A stretch of 64,000 bases of DNA from assembly GCF_033473495.1 (NCBI RefSeq), contig NC_088935.1, forward strand, positions 1,364,001 through 1,428,000. The letters run 5' to 3'. Positions 1 to 10,344 of the stretch are shown piece after piece. The notes under the pieces were generated by a model. That model was not told the DNA's origin. It saw nothing but the letters and a program-made list of their open reading frames with translations, and ran no database searches. The DNA is from Cercospora beticola (lineage: Eukaryota > Ascomycota > Dothideomycetes > Mycosphaerellales > Mycosphaerellaceae). Positions within the stretch are counted from its first letter, which is position 1; each line of letters begins with the position of its first letter. A program made the position numbers and the translations under genes.

Positions 1-405
1 GCTGGCGCTACAGGTCCGACTATCAAGTCGAAAGCGATCATCGAGGCATCGACGCGTAGGAGAGTGTTCGAATGGCGAGTTCGTGAAATTGGCGATAGCC
101 TTCCCCCATGGGCGAGCGAGATACGCGTAGATGCGATGAAGTGGAGAGTCACTTTCAGGCGGCCCGAGCTAAGGCCAGGCACGACTGAGCAAGGATCCGA
201 CCGTCTCCACATCGGGGTCACGGGATTCTTGCTCACAGAACGCGTGCTGGTTCTTCTCAACACATGGGCGATGACGGAATGCGTTAGTCTGCAGGCGTGA
301 GATATGGCGTTTCCTCCTCTTCACCAGGCGATAGCGAGCTCTCCGTAGACAGTCTCGCACGCACTCTCACAGTCGTCGGCGGCGCGAGGACAGCATTACG
401 ACGAG
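1..405. other. upstream flank of the cystinosin gene, no gene called
   Basis: GC-balanced sequence before the first assigned start codon. Only short overlapping frames without recognisable domains are present. It probably holds the promoter and 5' leader of the transporter gene that starts at 406, and possibly the end of a gene lying outside the window, but I see no motif that decides this. Confidence 0.5.
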
Positions 406-1324
406 ATGGCATCTGGCGAGCTTACTCACTTCGCGCATATCATTTCTTGGTACACGAAAGTATAAATCGCGCCTCTGATCTGTTCTAACGGCGACTAGGA
501 TTTTCGGCTGGGTCTACTTCACAGCCTGGACGATCTCGTTCTTCCCACAAGCTGTTCTGAACTGGCGCCGACAAACGACCCATGGATTGATGCCAGATTT
601 CCCTCTGCTCAACTGCTTTGGATTCTCGTGCTACACTATCAGCACCATCCTTTTCCTGTACTCGCCCACGATCCGCCACCAGTATGCCGCACGACATCCT
701 GCGTCTCCGGAGCCAACAGTCCGCTTCAACGACCTCGCCTTTGGGTTGCTTGCTCTGGTAATGAGCTTTGTGACATATTCACAATTCTGGCCTCGACTCT
801 GGGGTTGGAACCCAAAAGCTACAATTCACCGACATGTCACGAAGGTCACTCTTGGCCTGATATATGGCGGCTTCCTAGCTTTGACCATTCTATTTCTCAT
901 CGTTGTGAGTAAAGGTGGCGACCAGGGTGGCCGCGGATGGGCATGGATCGATGTGGTATACGGTTTGGAGTACATCAAGCTCATGTACACCATTTTCAAA
1001 TACGTCCCGCAAGTTGTGTCAAACTTCCGCAGAAGGTCAACATTAGGATGGTCTATCGAACAGCAGTTACTGGATTTCACTGGTGGCACCCTCAGCCTTG
1101 CACAACTGGTCATCGACAGTAGCCTTCAATCGGATTGGAGTGGTTTGACGGGGAACCCTCTCAAATTCGGCCTGGCGAATATTTCACTCGTCTTTGACAT
1201 CATCTTCATATTGCAACACTTTGTGCTCTTCGGACCTGTCGAAGAAACTCCAATACCCGATGATTCAGCGAGGGAGCGGTCTGAAGCTGAAGCGGAAGCC
1301 TTGTTGCCCGACGGACGCAGATGA
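406..1324 (+). CDS. ERS1: cystinosin-family PQ-loop transporter (ERS1-like vacuolar cystine/H+ symporter)
   Basis: Two exons, 406-449 and 499-1324, give 289 residues. The 49 nt intron starts GTACAC, has a CTAAC branch motif and ends CTAG, and joins a split Trp codon (TG|G). Exon 1 supplies the short N-terminus before the first membrane segment. PQ-loop 1 has Pro31-Gln32 followed by a Trp-Arg-Arg motif; PQ-loop 2 has Pro185-Gln186. A membrane Asp at about 207 (Leu-Asp-Phe-Thr-Gly-Gly) matches the Asp needed for proton coupling in cystinosins. Several hydrophobic segments fit the seven-helix family; the C-terminal tail is acidic and polar. Known role of the family: proton-coupled export of cystine from vacuole or lysosome (yeast Ers1, human CTNS). 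The family call is firm; the yeast symbol is by homology only. Confidence 0.88.
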
Positions 1325-3271
1325 CACGGCACAACTGTGATAGACCTGGTTAGACATGTAGTTGAGGAAGCAAGATACCGACACCGAAACGATAGCCAGC
1401 TTCGAGACTAGATATCATGGCGGCCATAAAGTTTCGGCATGTTTCACGTTGTGCTCGCCGCACGGCGTGCTTACAAAGTCATTTTTCCAGTGACACCGTG
1501 CGTCAGGATGGCAGACGATTAGACAGTGCGCCAATAGCAGTAAAATGATTGAATGCCGCGGGTGAACCGGTTTTTTGTACGCCTGGAAATTGGAAGGTTC
1601 GAAAAAGGTTCAATGGAGATTTCCTTTCATGCGGATGATATGCATACAGAGGGTGTCTTGCCTCGTCGCGAGCCTGCCTCCGATGTACCTCTCTGTATAT
1701 GCGGAGTAGGGAGGGTCCGACTGTCCAAGCATGTGAAGCCCGAGGACAAGCATAGCGTATGAGGCGGCCAATTGTAGTGTGCTCTCAGTGACCCAGGCCC
1801 CCTTATGCTGTCCTCTGTTGCACGGACTGCAGCATGCAGAGCAGTCGCCCAGCTCCCACGATTCAGACAACCATGTACCAGGATAAGCTGCGCGGCAGAT
1901 GGCTGGAAGCTGTTGTCCACGTTTTCTGTGACAGATGCCCGCGAGCACGCGCCAGGCAGTTTCGAACGTGCTGCACAAAGCACAACGAAGTCGAACGCAC
2001 TTCGTACATCGAGCATCGGCTTTTGGAGGCGTCCCGGAAACCTGATTGGGGCATGGACAGTGCACGCTGGGTTGGTGATTTTCGTTAGCTGCAAGCCGGA
2101 TCGTCAGCCAGCATTGCGTCGCATCGCAGCGCATCGCACGGCTGTTCCTCGCGTACTTCTGCACCGGCCGCGCTGTTGCGCAAGGGAGCTGCAGCAGCGA
2201 GCACTTCACCTCTTCCCTCGATACCATCCGGCTGCTGATGTGCCCAACGTGCGGCGAGTAATGCCATGCGCCCGCTGGAGCTGCGCGCACGAGTCAATGG
2301 GGTGGAAAGACCTCCCCAGACGACGTGCGCCGCCGCCCGGCCGCCACTGAGCAACGCAGGACCAAACTCTGTTCTGCTCCCTTCGTGTGCGGAACGCGTC
2401 GCTACTGGCCATGGTCGTCCTCGCAGTGGCACTTGCGCAGGCCACCGCTCTAGTCTGTCAACGGTCGCCTCGCTCCACGCAGGAACGCGGTGCTCTGGCC
2501 GCAGATCTGCGTGCGCGAGCAACGGTGCACGCCCACCATGCAGCTGGACGCAACAGCAAGGAGGATCGATCACTCGCCGTGGGTTACGAGACGCCCAGAT
2601 ATAGAGCAATGGCCAACCCTGCAGGCGGGCGTTGCGCGAGACCTTGTCGCATCTTTTCTTGCTGCTCTGCATTATCGGCCCTGTCAGCCTCGAACCGGAC
2701 CACCGACCGACCCAACGGGACATGCTCGAATGACCGATGCACTCCTCGCGCGCCTCGGTGACGCAGCAAGTCCTGCCACTGCCGTTAATACTCGGCCGGA
2801 ATGAGAGCAGCGCTTCGAAGGCGTCCAGCACCAAACGCGATTCCGCCATCGGCCTGGGAGGCTTCGTCCGCAAGATATCCTTGAAACGACCAACTTCGCA
2901 GTCGCCGAGTCACGAAACGATGGCTCCGGTCTACAGATTGGTAAGATACGTCACCATATTCGCTGTCCTCAGCCTTGCCTATACGAGACTCGACTAGCCC
3001 ACGCGGCACTCTATTTCACTTTCTGCTGTGCGACCCTACCGCACACACCATCCGTCATCCTCCACTGCTCCGATCGAGTTTCATCACCACCCCAGTCGCC
3101 GTCCGAGATATACTTCTCGCAGCTGCATGGGCACCAAAGCAGCTGTGTCGCGTCCGGGATCGATTTCAGCCGCTTGCGCGAGCGATAACTCATCACTTTC
3201 TTGCTGCGTTCCTGCATATTTGGACCGCACTCCCCGCACCACCGATTTCCAACGCTCGCGCACGAGCGCCA
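1325..3271. other. 1.9 kb intergenic region / likely promoter and leader of the RGS-LOV gene
   Basis: GC-rich toward the right. Several overlapping frames on both strands exceed 200 codons, but many begin at non-ATG codons, none shows a domain, and they overlap each other, as expected by chance in GC-rich DNA. The stretch ends at the RGS-LOV start codon, so it probably contains that gene's promoter and a long leader. No clear TATA box or RNA gene was seen. Confidence 0.45.
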
Positions 3272-5870
3272 ATGCCTTTCAAACCAACGCGCGAGATTCG
3301 TCTAAAGGCGTTCAGTTCCGCTTACGAGTATGTGAAACAGTACCCGCAACAGTCGTCCAGCGGTCGGCGAGAACTGCGCGCAATGGAGAAGGAGAACCAG
3401 AAGGATCGCCCGCAGGCCGGCACATCGCTCTCTCGCGACCGCAGTAAGATGAACAGTGTCGACACTGTTGACACTGCCATCTACTCACCGGCAGTACTCA
3501 ACGACCTGGCCAATGGCACCACCAGTCAGGATGCTGGGCACGCGCGACGTTCGCTGGCACGGAGCTCGACTCAGTCAGACGGCACTGCAGCGCAATCAAA
3601 GAGCATTCACAGCGTCGACACGGATTTGCCACAATCGCCAAACTTCGATATGGACGACGCGCCTGGCATGGCCGCCGCGCCAGCTGAGCTCAGTAAACGA
3701 GGCATCCATATTCCCACCAGAACCAGGTATGTCCCTGCATGTATAGTAACAAGTAACTGACGAGGGGCACACCGTGCTGATACCCTGCGATGTAGCAGCA
3801 GTAATGACAAATCGACCATTGTACAGCCATTCCAGCCTACGCCAGCGAAGCCAGCGACATGGCAAGATGCAAATCACGAAGTCGTCCCACCTTCGCCCGA
3901 CACCCCAGACGAGCCGGTTTATGATGCTGGGGCACGTAGCAGTGCAGGCTCCATGTTCTCACAGGAAACAGCAGCGACATCAGTTCATACCCTTCCGCCC
4001 CTGCAAACCAAAGGACCCGACAATGCTGATCCCACGTATCTGGAGCCGGTGATGGAAGACGATCCGAGATCGTGGGATCTCGTGGCACCTATCGAAGAAG
4101 GTCAAGAAGAAGAGCAATACGGTCTTGAGAAGCGAGCAGATCAATTGTTCAGCGCTGAGCATCTAAGAATTATCTTTGAAGACCCGCGCCTGCTTCTCAG
4201 ATTCACGGGGTATTTGAACTCACACCGACCGCAAAGCATTCCTGTATTGATATATTACCTGGATGCGCTGAAGGCCTTGAGAGCGATCAATTACGCCAAC
4301 GCAATCTCGGAAGCGTTGGAACCAATCAAGGGCCAGAGCTTCACTGACGAGCCTTCGAAGCCAACACTCAACGCCACACTGGAAGAGAAGGCAAATCGCG
4401 CATTTGAATCGCTGGTGCAGGAAGATCTCCCTGCTTACATCGCTCACATCTGGACTCAAGTCGTGAGTGTCAGTATACAGCGAAGAATCACTGGCACACT
4501 GGCTCCGCATCTCAGAGAGGCAAGCGAAGGACTGGCCGAGGTATTTTGCCTCACAGATCCAAGTCGGGCTGACAATCCTATCGTGTTCGCCTCAGAGGAA
4601 TTCACGAGAACAACGCAATACGGCATGAATTACGTGATCGGCAGGAATTGTCGTTTTTTGCAAGGTCCCAGGTCCTCGCCGCATGCAGTTCGCAGATTGG
4701 CCATTGCGAGTGCAAATGGCAAAGAGCACGTCGAGGTCTTCGTGAATTATCGACGAGATGGCAGCCCGTTCATGAACCTTCTAATGACCGCGCCTTTGAT
4801 GGACAGCCGCGGAAAAATCCGATACTACATTGGCGCCCAAGTGGACGTCTCTGGGCTGATCAAGGACTGCAGCGAAATGGAGGGGCTTGTACATCTACTA
4901 GAAAAGGAGCAAGCCGAACGCGAAGGCCAAGAAGTTGAGGAAGAGCACAAGGACGAGTTTCAAGAGCTCAGCGAAATGTTCAACGGCGCTGAGCTTGACA
5001 CAGTGCGCAAATTTGGTGGCCGCATGCACAAGGAATACGTGGATGACAGCGATCGCGAGAGTATACATCGTCCTCGTCTGTTACTCAAAGACCCTAGCCA
5101 GGAAGAGGTGGAGAAGAAGCGCAGCATGTCCAGCGACGCCTCTTCGGCTCTGAAGGAGCGTCTGAATGGCAAGCTGGAAGGAGTGTATCAGAACGTAAGT
5201 TGGAAGAATCAGCGGGATTTGATTTTGGCCCATGAGCTGACATGTCTGACAGTATTTGCTCATCCGACCTGCTCCCTCATTGCGAATTCTCTTTACCTCG
5301 CCGTCATTGCGAGTGCCCGGAATCCTGCAATCCCCATTCCTAAACCGCATTGGCGGCTCCAGCCGCGTTCGTTCAGACTTAGCAGCTGCTCTGGGTGAAG
5401 GTCGCGGTGTGACAGCCAAAATCAGATGGCTCACCCGACCTGACGAAGCTGGTGAAGGAGAAGGTCGTCCACGATGGATACATTGCACCCCGCTTCTTGG
5501 CCATTCTGGCGCTGTCGGTGTTTGGATGGTGGTCCTTGTCGATGAGGAGGGATCTTTACCCGGCGGTTCATCCGGGAGACGCTTTAGGCAAGCGCCTCCA
5601 GTATCGTCAAACATTGGCGGAAAGGAATGGGACTCCACAAGTGCTCGCGAACGACGGCAGCAAATCGCATACGATAAGAGCGACGTGCGAAGAGGCGCTG
5701 CTGGCAAAGCTGATTACCATCGACCAGCAAGTCGAAGTGGCATTCACAGCTCGGCGGCGAGCGTGAACCATCTTGCGAGCCCAACTCGCGCCAGAGAGCG
5801 AGGTGGGCCTGAACCACATCATCTGACAAGCGCGTCTGCCAGTGAGTTTTCTTTCAACCTGCGAGGATGA
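3272..5870 (+). CDS. RGS-LOV blue-light photoreceptor (RGS domain + LOV/PAS domain)
   Basis: Three exons, 3272-3726, 3796-5194 and 5253-5870, encode 823 residues. Introns are 69 nt (GTATGT...TAG) and 58 nt (GTAAGT...CAG with a CTGAC branch); frame is kept across both. A polar Ser/Thr-rich N-terminus of about 260 residues precedes an RGS-like helical domain at about 267-393, then a LOV domain at about 397-507. The flavin-binding signature Gly-Arg-Asn-Cys-Arg-Phe-Leu-Gln is at 434-441 with the photoactive Cys437, and the domain ends in the usual Ile-Gly-Ala-Gln-Val-Asp strand. A charged, probably helical linker follows at about 509-555. Exon 3 encodes a second PAS-like fold (about 619-720) and a basic polar tail. 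This order matches fungal RGS-LOV proteins such as Botrytis BcLOV4, whose LOV domain drives light-dependent membrane binding; a link to G-protein signalling is inferred from the RGS domain. An upstream in-frame start at 2975 is possible; 3272 has the better context. Confidence 0.88.
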
Positions 5871-6283
5871 TAGAACTGGACATGGAGAACGAAGTAACGT
5901 TTTGGAATCTCTTTGAGTCGATGAGGCGTTCTTTTGGTCTGAAGGCAAAGCGGCGCAAGCCAGCTTCTGGAGCATGTATTATATTATACCCCAAGTTGCG
6001 CATTGCAGACGGTTCATGTAAGAAGAGAAAGTGAAATAATGTATCTTCGACCGATTCAAGTCTCTCCTAGCATCTCTCGCACGGCCTCGGCCATTCCTCG
6101 GGTGATTTCCCCGAAATCTGCTACATGTAGATCACTTCACTCTGTCGTCACTACTCACACTGTATCGAATATTTTGAAACAAATTATCATGAACACAAAC
6201 ATGATCAAATAAATTACATTGAATCCAAGAACGGGAGAAAACAGAACCGACAAGATTGAATACCTTTGAGCCTGCAAGACAAG
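5871..6283. other. intergenic region, no gene seen
   Basis: 413 bp between two same-strand genes, moderately AT-rich. It must hold the 3' end of the RGS-LOV transcript and the promoter and leader of the next gene. No RNA gene, repeat or conserved reading frame is apparent. Confidence 0.5.
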
Positions 6284-6802
6284 ATGGCTGACGCCACACC
6301 CACGACTGGAGAACACGTCCACGCGAAACCGACTCAAGACTCTCGCCTGGCAACCACAAAATCCAATATCAAATACCTCTTCGACCCTAAGAATGCTTCT
6401 CATCAGCCCTCTCAATTCCGCACACGAGCTTTGCTTCGCAGTCTGCGATACGTTACCATCTTCATCTTCTGGCGTCTGGTCCGTTATGCCAAGTATGCAG
6501 CTGTAGGAGCCATTACAGCTGCGTTGGCTACTACTGCTATCGGGTCAGTGGTCAGTGGTGTGGGCTTTGTTGTCGCGCCTACGGGGATTGTGGGCGGCGC
6601 GACGATGGGGTTGGTTTGGGCTGTGGCGAAGTTTGGGTGGAGGAGGGTTTGGAGGGATGGCAAGAAGAGAGGTGAGGCAGATGGGCATGGCGACGCGAGG
6701 AGGGATGAGAGGGAGGATGCGGAGGGTGTGGATGATTTGGGTCGTGGGGAGAGGAGGGTTATGGAGGTTAGGACGCCGGGGGCGAGGGTTGAGCCTTGGT
6801 GA
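6284..6802 (+). CDS. small hypothetical protein with a Gly/Ala-rich membrane region
   Basis: A single exon of 172 residues. I place the start at the ATG at 6284 (context AAGATGGCT); the frame stays open slightly further upstream but without another ATG. Residues 1-50 are polar; 51-70 are basic and aromatic; 71-117 form a long hydrophobic Gly/Ala/Val-rich stretch with room for two membrane helices separated by a Pro-Thr-Gly turn. The tail (118-172) is rich in Arg, Asp, Glu and Gly. I do not recognise the family. It reads in the same direction as the RGS-LOV gene, 413 bp downstream. G-rich codon use in the last third is unlike the first two thirds. A membrane-associated role is inferred from composition only. 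Confidence 0.6.
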   Translation: MADATPTTGEHVHAKPTQDSRLATTKSNIKYLFDPKNASHQPSQFRTRALLRSLRYVTIFIFWRLVRYAKYAAVGAITAALATTAIGSVVSGVGFVVAPTGIVGGATMGLVWAVAKFGWRRVWRDGKKRGEADGHGDARRDEREDAEGVDDLGRGERRVMEVRTPGARVEPW

Positions 6803-7071
6803 GGGAAAGCTGTGAAGTTCGGCGTCCACTTCGATAAACTCTGGTAACAGGTATATCCACATTTACGAGCTGATAGCCTTCGCAACTGCGGTCTCCAATT
6901 GTGAGACCTTACCGCTGATCACTGCATCGTGTTATCGTCGTATGCTAATCCCTCAGGGTAACAATAGACACAAAATCTTTCAACGTCACCGACGTTCTTG
7001 CCCTCGCAGTAGTATCTCGAGCAAGCGGCTATATACATCCTGCTCGCTGCCCTCACATCGAATCCATTTCC

Positions 7072-7221
7072 GGCTTTATAGTGCAGTGGCCAGCACGTCC
7101 AGTATCAAGGAGAGTCTGCGAGGAGAATGTGGTTCTGCCTGGGATTCGTTGGGACCATACTCATGCCTTGTGAAGGATGGAGTGATGACTGGAAAACCCA
7201 CGTTCGATTCGTGGTGGAGCC
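7072..7221 (+). tRNA. tRNA-like unit 1 with a ~79 nt insert in the anticodon loop
   Basis: A full cloverleaf can be drawn. The acceptor stem 7072-7078 pairs with 7215-7221 at all seven positions, allowing two G-U pairs. The D arm is GTGC/GCAC (7081-7096). The anticodon stem is TCCAG (7098-7102) with CTGGA (7189-7193). The T arm is CCACG-TTCGATT-CGTGG (7198-7214), perfect. A run of five T, a polymerase III stop, begins three bases after the acceptor stem. 86 nt lie between the anticodon half-stems, so an intron of about 79 nt is implied. The base after the 5' half-stem does not give U33 in the usual place, so the anticodon is uncertain. The D arm and acceptor resemble fungal tRNA-Gln. Confidence 0.5.
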
Positions 7222-7572
7222 ATCTTTTTGCCTCTTTTGATTATGCTGCCGCACCCGTTCGTACCGAGTAGGTGAAGTGAGCGTCCTTTGTTACATCACC
7301 AAGCTACTAGAATGGAACATTGGGCGTCCTCTTTTGCACCAGATGAAATTTGTGTTGTCATTTCTAGCATCCTCTTTACGTATTTAAGGCATCTAATGAT
7401 TTGCGTCGTTAGGAGAAGACAAGTCTTGTGCTGTGTTCGACTAGCATATTGACCCTCTCACTTCTGACATCTCCTTTAGACTCCTTAATCACTACATGTC
7501 TCACCTTTTCCTCTTTACTCAGCATAACCGACTAGCTATAAATTCGCTCACATTGAAGCCAAGCATAACAAT
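7222..7572. other. spacer between tRNA-like units 1 and 2
   Basis: 351 bp. It begins with the T-run terminator of unit 1 (7225-7229). The remainder is AT-leaning and I see no reading frame or repeat. Confidence 0.5.
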
Positions 7573-7709
7573 GGCTTCGTGGTGCAATGGTCAAGCACAT
7601 CCAGCTCTGGTGAGGACGTGCACTCTTCGTGGATTTTCCGCATCGCTCGGCCGGTTGTAACGACCCGCAAGGGCGCGTGGAAGATCTACGTTCGATTCGT
7701 AGCGAGGTC
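7573..7709 (+). tRNA. tRNA-like unit 2, possible tRNA-Gln(CUG) with a long intron
   Basis: Acceptor stem 7573-7579 pairs with 7703-7709 at seven of seven positions, counting wobbles. D arm GTGC/GCAC at 7582-7598. T arm CTACG-TTCGATT-CGTAG at 7686-7702, perfect. The anticodon 5' half-stem TCCAG (7600-7604) is followed by CT and CTG, giving U33 and a candidate CUG (Gln) anticodon at 7607-7609; the 3' half TGGA (7678-7681) leaves one mismatched pair. The insert in the loop is about 65 nt. A six-T run lies 25 nt downstream. This unit has the best-placed anticodon of the four. Confidence 0.5.
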
Positions 7710-7953
7710 AACGTTTGTCATGGGGCTGCGTTGCTTTTTTGCTGTCCATCGCTCCCTCATAGCAATTAAGCAGGATAGTACGAATGGGCAACGTAGCTAT
7801 AGTCTTCTTTCCCTTTGGCTTGCATACGAGTCGACCCTCTTCCTTTTGTCCCTCATCTTCCAGACGGTAATCTTGGAGGCTGAGCACTGCACTTCACCTC
7901 CTCTTCTACTTTGGGCCTATGTATTCGCCAATATGTGGTCTAGATGAGATCAT

Positions 7954-8104
7954 GGCTCCATGGTGCAGTGGCGAGCACATCCAGTGCCCATTAGGATGCA
8001 TGCGGCAGGGCGCGCATGCATGCCGGCTGTAGCATTCCTGCCTTCGGGCGGCCCCTGCGGGGGTGGAGTGACTGGAAGACCCATGTTCGATTCGTGGTGA
8101 AGCT
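7954..8104 (+). tRNA. tRNA-like unit 3 with a ~80 nt insert in the anticodon loop
   Basis: Acceptor stem 7954-7960 pairs with 8098-8104 at six of seven positions. D arm GTGC/GCAC (7963-7978). Anticodon stem TCCAG (7980-7984) with CTGGA (8072-8076). T arm CCATG-TTCGATT-CGTGG (8081-8097). Four T at 8110-8113 follow. The 87 nt between the half-stems are GC-rich and can fold on themselves (GCATGC repeats near 8000-8025, GGGCGG and CCCC runs near 8046-8064). Anticodon not assignable. Confidence 0.45.
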
Positions 8105-8211
8105 GTCAGTTTTGCTCTCGCCTTTGCTCTTCCTACTGTCGTTCAAGGCATGGCAGTGCTGTCTCTCTTTTGCGAATAGTCACGATTCTGTGTCGCTTTC
8201 TTCAGCATGAT

Positions 8212-8321
8212 CGAGCCGTGGTGCAGTGTACAGCATATCCAGTGGGGTCGCGGGCTATACTGGTTCTGATTCCCCGACTGTTGGACGACTGGAAGACCTA
8301 CGTTCAATTTGTAGCGAGGCC
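8212..8321 (+). pseudogene. tRNA-like unit 4, decayed
   Basis: Keeps the D arm (GTGC...GCAT, with one weakened pair), anticodon stem TCCAG/CTGGA (8238-8242, 8289-8293), a T arm with changed loop TTCAATT (8298-8314), and five T at 8329-8333. The acceptor stem no longer pairs (7 nt before the D arm against 8315-8321), and the D loop has lost the GG pair. It ends 63 bp from the stop of the convergent HIT-finger gene. Probably a non-functional member of the same family. Confidence 0.45.
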
Positions 8322-8384
8322 GGTCCACTTTTTGCTCAATGGTTCTCCTCTGTATCGGAACACTTTTTTCACACTTCATTCAAT

Positions 8385-9082
8385 TCATCCACCAAATCTG
8401 ATTGCACACAGCTTCGTAAATTCGCGCATGCCTTCGGAGAGCTCGACATGGTTCACTTCTCGCAGCTTTTTGATCAAATCGAGACCTTGCTTATCAGCTT
8501 TCACTTGCGTCCACGGGCCATGTTGTCTCTCATCGACAGGCAGCTCGTCCGCGATATTACCACGTCCGCCCTGATAGCCACCTCTGAAACCTCCACGACC
8601 TCGTCCACCACGGCCCCTGAATGTCTTGGGTCGCTGAGGCGCGCTGCCATCGTCGAACCATTTCTGCTTTCCCCAGGTGTAAGCGTCCTCTGGGCCAGGC
8701 TCTATCGTGATTCCGTATACGAGCTGAATCTGATATCGAAGATAAGGATATCTGGTCAAAAGCCGTCTAAATTCTGCATCATTCTCGAAGCCGTCGAACT
8801 TGGAATTTTCATGTGATTTCGACTTGTCATCTTGTTGATTTGTCGATTTGCTGTCCTGAACTGCCGAATCTTGTGGACGTCCTGCAGCAGTGAGAGCTGG
8901 GTTGGTAGACGCTTCGTCCTCATGTACCGGCTTGTGAATTCTGTTACATGCGACCGAGCAGCTGCCGAACTGTTAGTGATGCTCGAGCTGTAATGAGGAA
9001 GTTGATCCTACTATCTTGTCTCGCATTTTGGACACCGATATTTCGACTCAGCTTCGTGACATACGCCACATATCGCAGGCAT
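8385..9082 (-). CDS. HIT zinc-finger protein (ZNHIT3/Hit1-like, box C/D snoRNP assembly)
   Basis: Two exons on the minus strand, 9082-9012 and 8961-8385, 215 residues. The 50 nt intron has GTAGGA at the donor, a CTAAC branch and ends GGCAG; the join rebuilds a Tyr codon (TA|C) inside the finger. The HIT finger is complete: Cys5, Cys8, Cys17, Cys20, Cys25, Cys29, His33, His37. A polar Lys/Asp/Ser linker follows, then a helical segment starting near residue 86 (Phe-Arg-Arg-Leu-Leu...Tyr-Leu-Arg) like the conserved C-terminal part of ZNHIT3/Hit1, an RGG/GGR-rich stretch at about 139-158, and a C-terminal helix ending Arg-Phe-Gly-Gly. HIT-finger proteins of this class help assemble box C/D snoRNPs with R2TP factors. 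The RGG insert suggests RNA contact (inference). Convergent with the tRNA-like cluster. Confidence 0.82.
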
Positions 9083-9230
9083 CACTGCAGTCTCGTTGTT
9101 GGCAATGCATGGAATTCTAGAATGGGAGTATGCAAGCGAGTTGCATGTGATGGAAGAAATGTGGAGAGGAAGGAAAGGAAAGGACGGGGGCCGAAACCTT
9201 AGTGGTTGCCACTACGAATTTCGATTAAAA

Positions 9231-10344
9231 CAAACACATCTTATAGCACTCTACTACCTCTATTACGCCCTATAGCACTCGTAATACACTTATAGCATGC
9301 CTCGCTATACTATTAATTATAGTTAATAGTATAACTTTATTAAGGAATATATAGAGATAGATATACTCTAAGTTATAATTATTTCTAAGCTTACTACTAA
9401 GGGTATTACGATGTTAATACGCACCCTTAGCTATACTATATTAAGCTAGAACGTTCTTTATACTACTTAAAAGCCTAATTAGTATCTTAATAATAAATAG
9501 AAGCTATAACTATATATTACTTAGCTATATAACTTTATATATACTACTAATACTAAGATAGTAGAGATTCTTAAACTAGAAGGATTCGTAATTAGTACCT
9601 ATCGCTATAGTATAATATATAAAGAAATAGGTTTATAGAAGTATAAATATAGTATTAAATAAAAAGAAAAAGAAGAAAAAATTATTAGATTATTATTAGT
9701 AGAACTATAGAGGTCTATAGTAGAGTCGTTTAGTAGGCAGAATCTATATATATATATATATATATAAAGATAAAGTATAATATTATCGGATAGTTTATAA
9801 CCTCTATACTACTACTATAGCGCTAAGTATACTACTAATAATTCTAGTAACTATATATATACTACTATATACGATCTTAACTTAGAAAGTCTTTATAAGT
9901 ATACTAAATATATTCGTAAATACTATAGAGCTATTATTACGCCTAGACTATTATATATAATCTTAATAGATATATACTATAAATTCGAGTATTAGAATAT
10001 CTAGATCTATACTATAATTAATATCTATTCGCGCTATATTATATAGATTTATATCGGAATTACTAGCTATATAGCTATCTTAGTTCTCGCTTAATATATC
10101 TATACTCTATATACTACTCGAATAGTACTATAAATAGTTAAATCGGATCGTAGTATAGAGATAATTCTAGCTACTAATATCTATTATATAGTTCGTAAGA
10201 CTTACTATAAATAGTTATAGAATTCAGACGATATACTAATAGTATACTTAATTTTTAATAAGGTATTTAAATATAGTACTAGTAAAATAAATTAGTGTAT
10301 TAAAGTATAGTATTAGATAGAGACGTCGGATAGGCTCGTATTAT
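9231..10344 (+). mobile_element. RIP-mutated relic of a DNA element with a DDE integrase core (rva_4-like)
   Basis: Composition switches to AT-rich at about 9,225. From about 9,940 to 10,340 one frame runs without frameshift, broken only by TAA/TAG. It aligns by eye with the eukaryotic integrase core domain found in fungal proteins reading Val-Asp-Gly-His-Asp-Lys...Tyr-Ser-Arg-Tyr-Ile, then Arg-Ser-Asp-Arg-Gly-x-Glu, then Ser-Thr-x-x-Asn-Gln-Arg-Ile-Glu-Ala. Here the first Asp (in Ile-Asp-Ile-Tyr-Tyr-Lys) and the second (in Ser-Asp-Arg) survive, and the catalytic Glu has become Lys (in Ile-Lys-Val), as a G-to-A change would give. The preceding 400 bp matches the usual helical N-terminal part. 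The 3' side is cut off at the Copia LTR. A (TA)n run lies at about 9,745-9,764. Confidence 0.6.

Noticed and set aside
1610..2290. 226-codon minus-strand frame
   Set aside because: No recognisable domain and a random-looking composition; overlapped by plus-strand frames of comparable quality.
2411..2761. 116-codon frame starting with a signal-peptide-like segment and containing seven Cys
   Set aside because: It overlaps long chance frames on the other strand in GC-rich DNA, has an Arg-rich low-complexity body, and lies in the likely promoter/leader of the RGS-LOV gene. No intron or homology supports it.
2085..2873. 262-codon minus-strand frame in the intergenic region
   Set aside because: It begins at a non-ATG codon, has a biased Arg/Ala/Ser composition and no domain, and overlaps several other frames of similar length.
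9745..9764. (TA)n run
   Set aside because: Expected in DNA where CpA has been turned to TpA; not treated as a separate feature.
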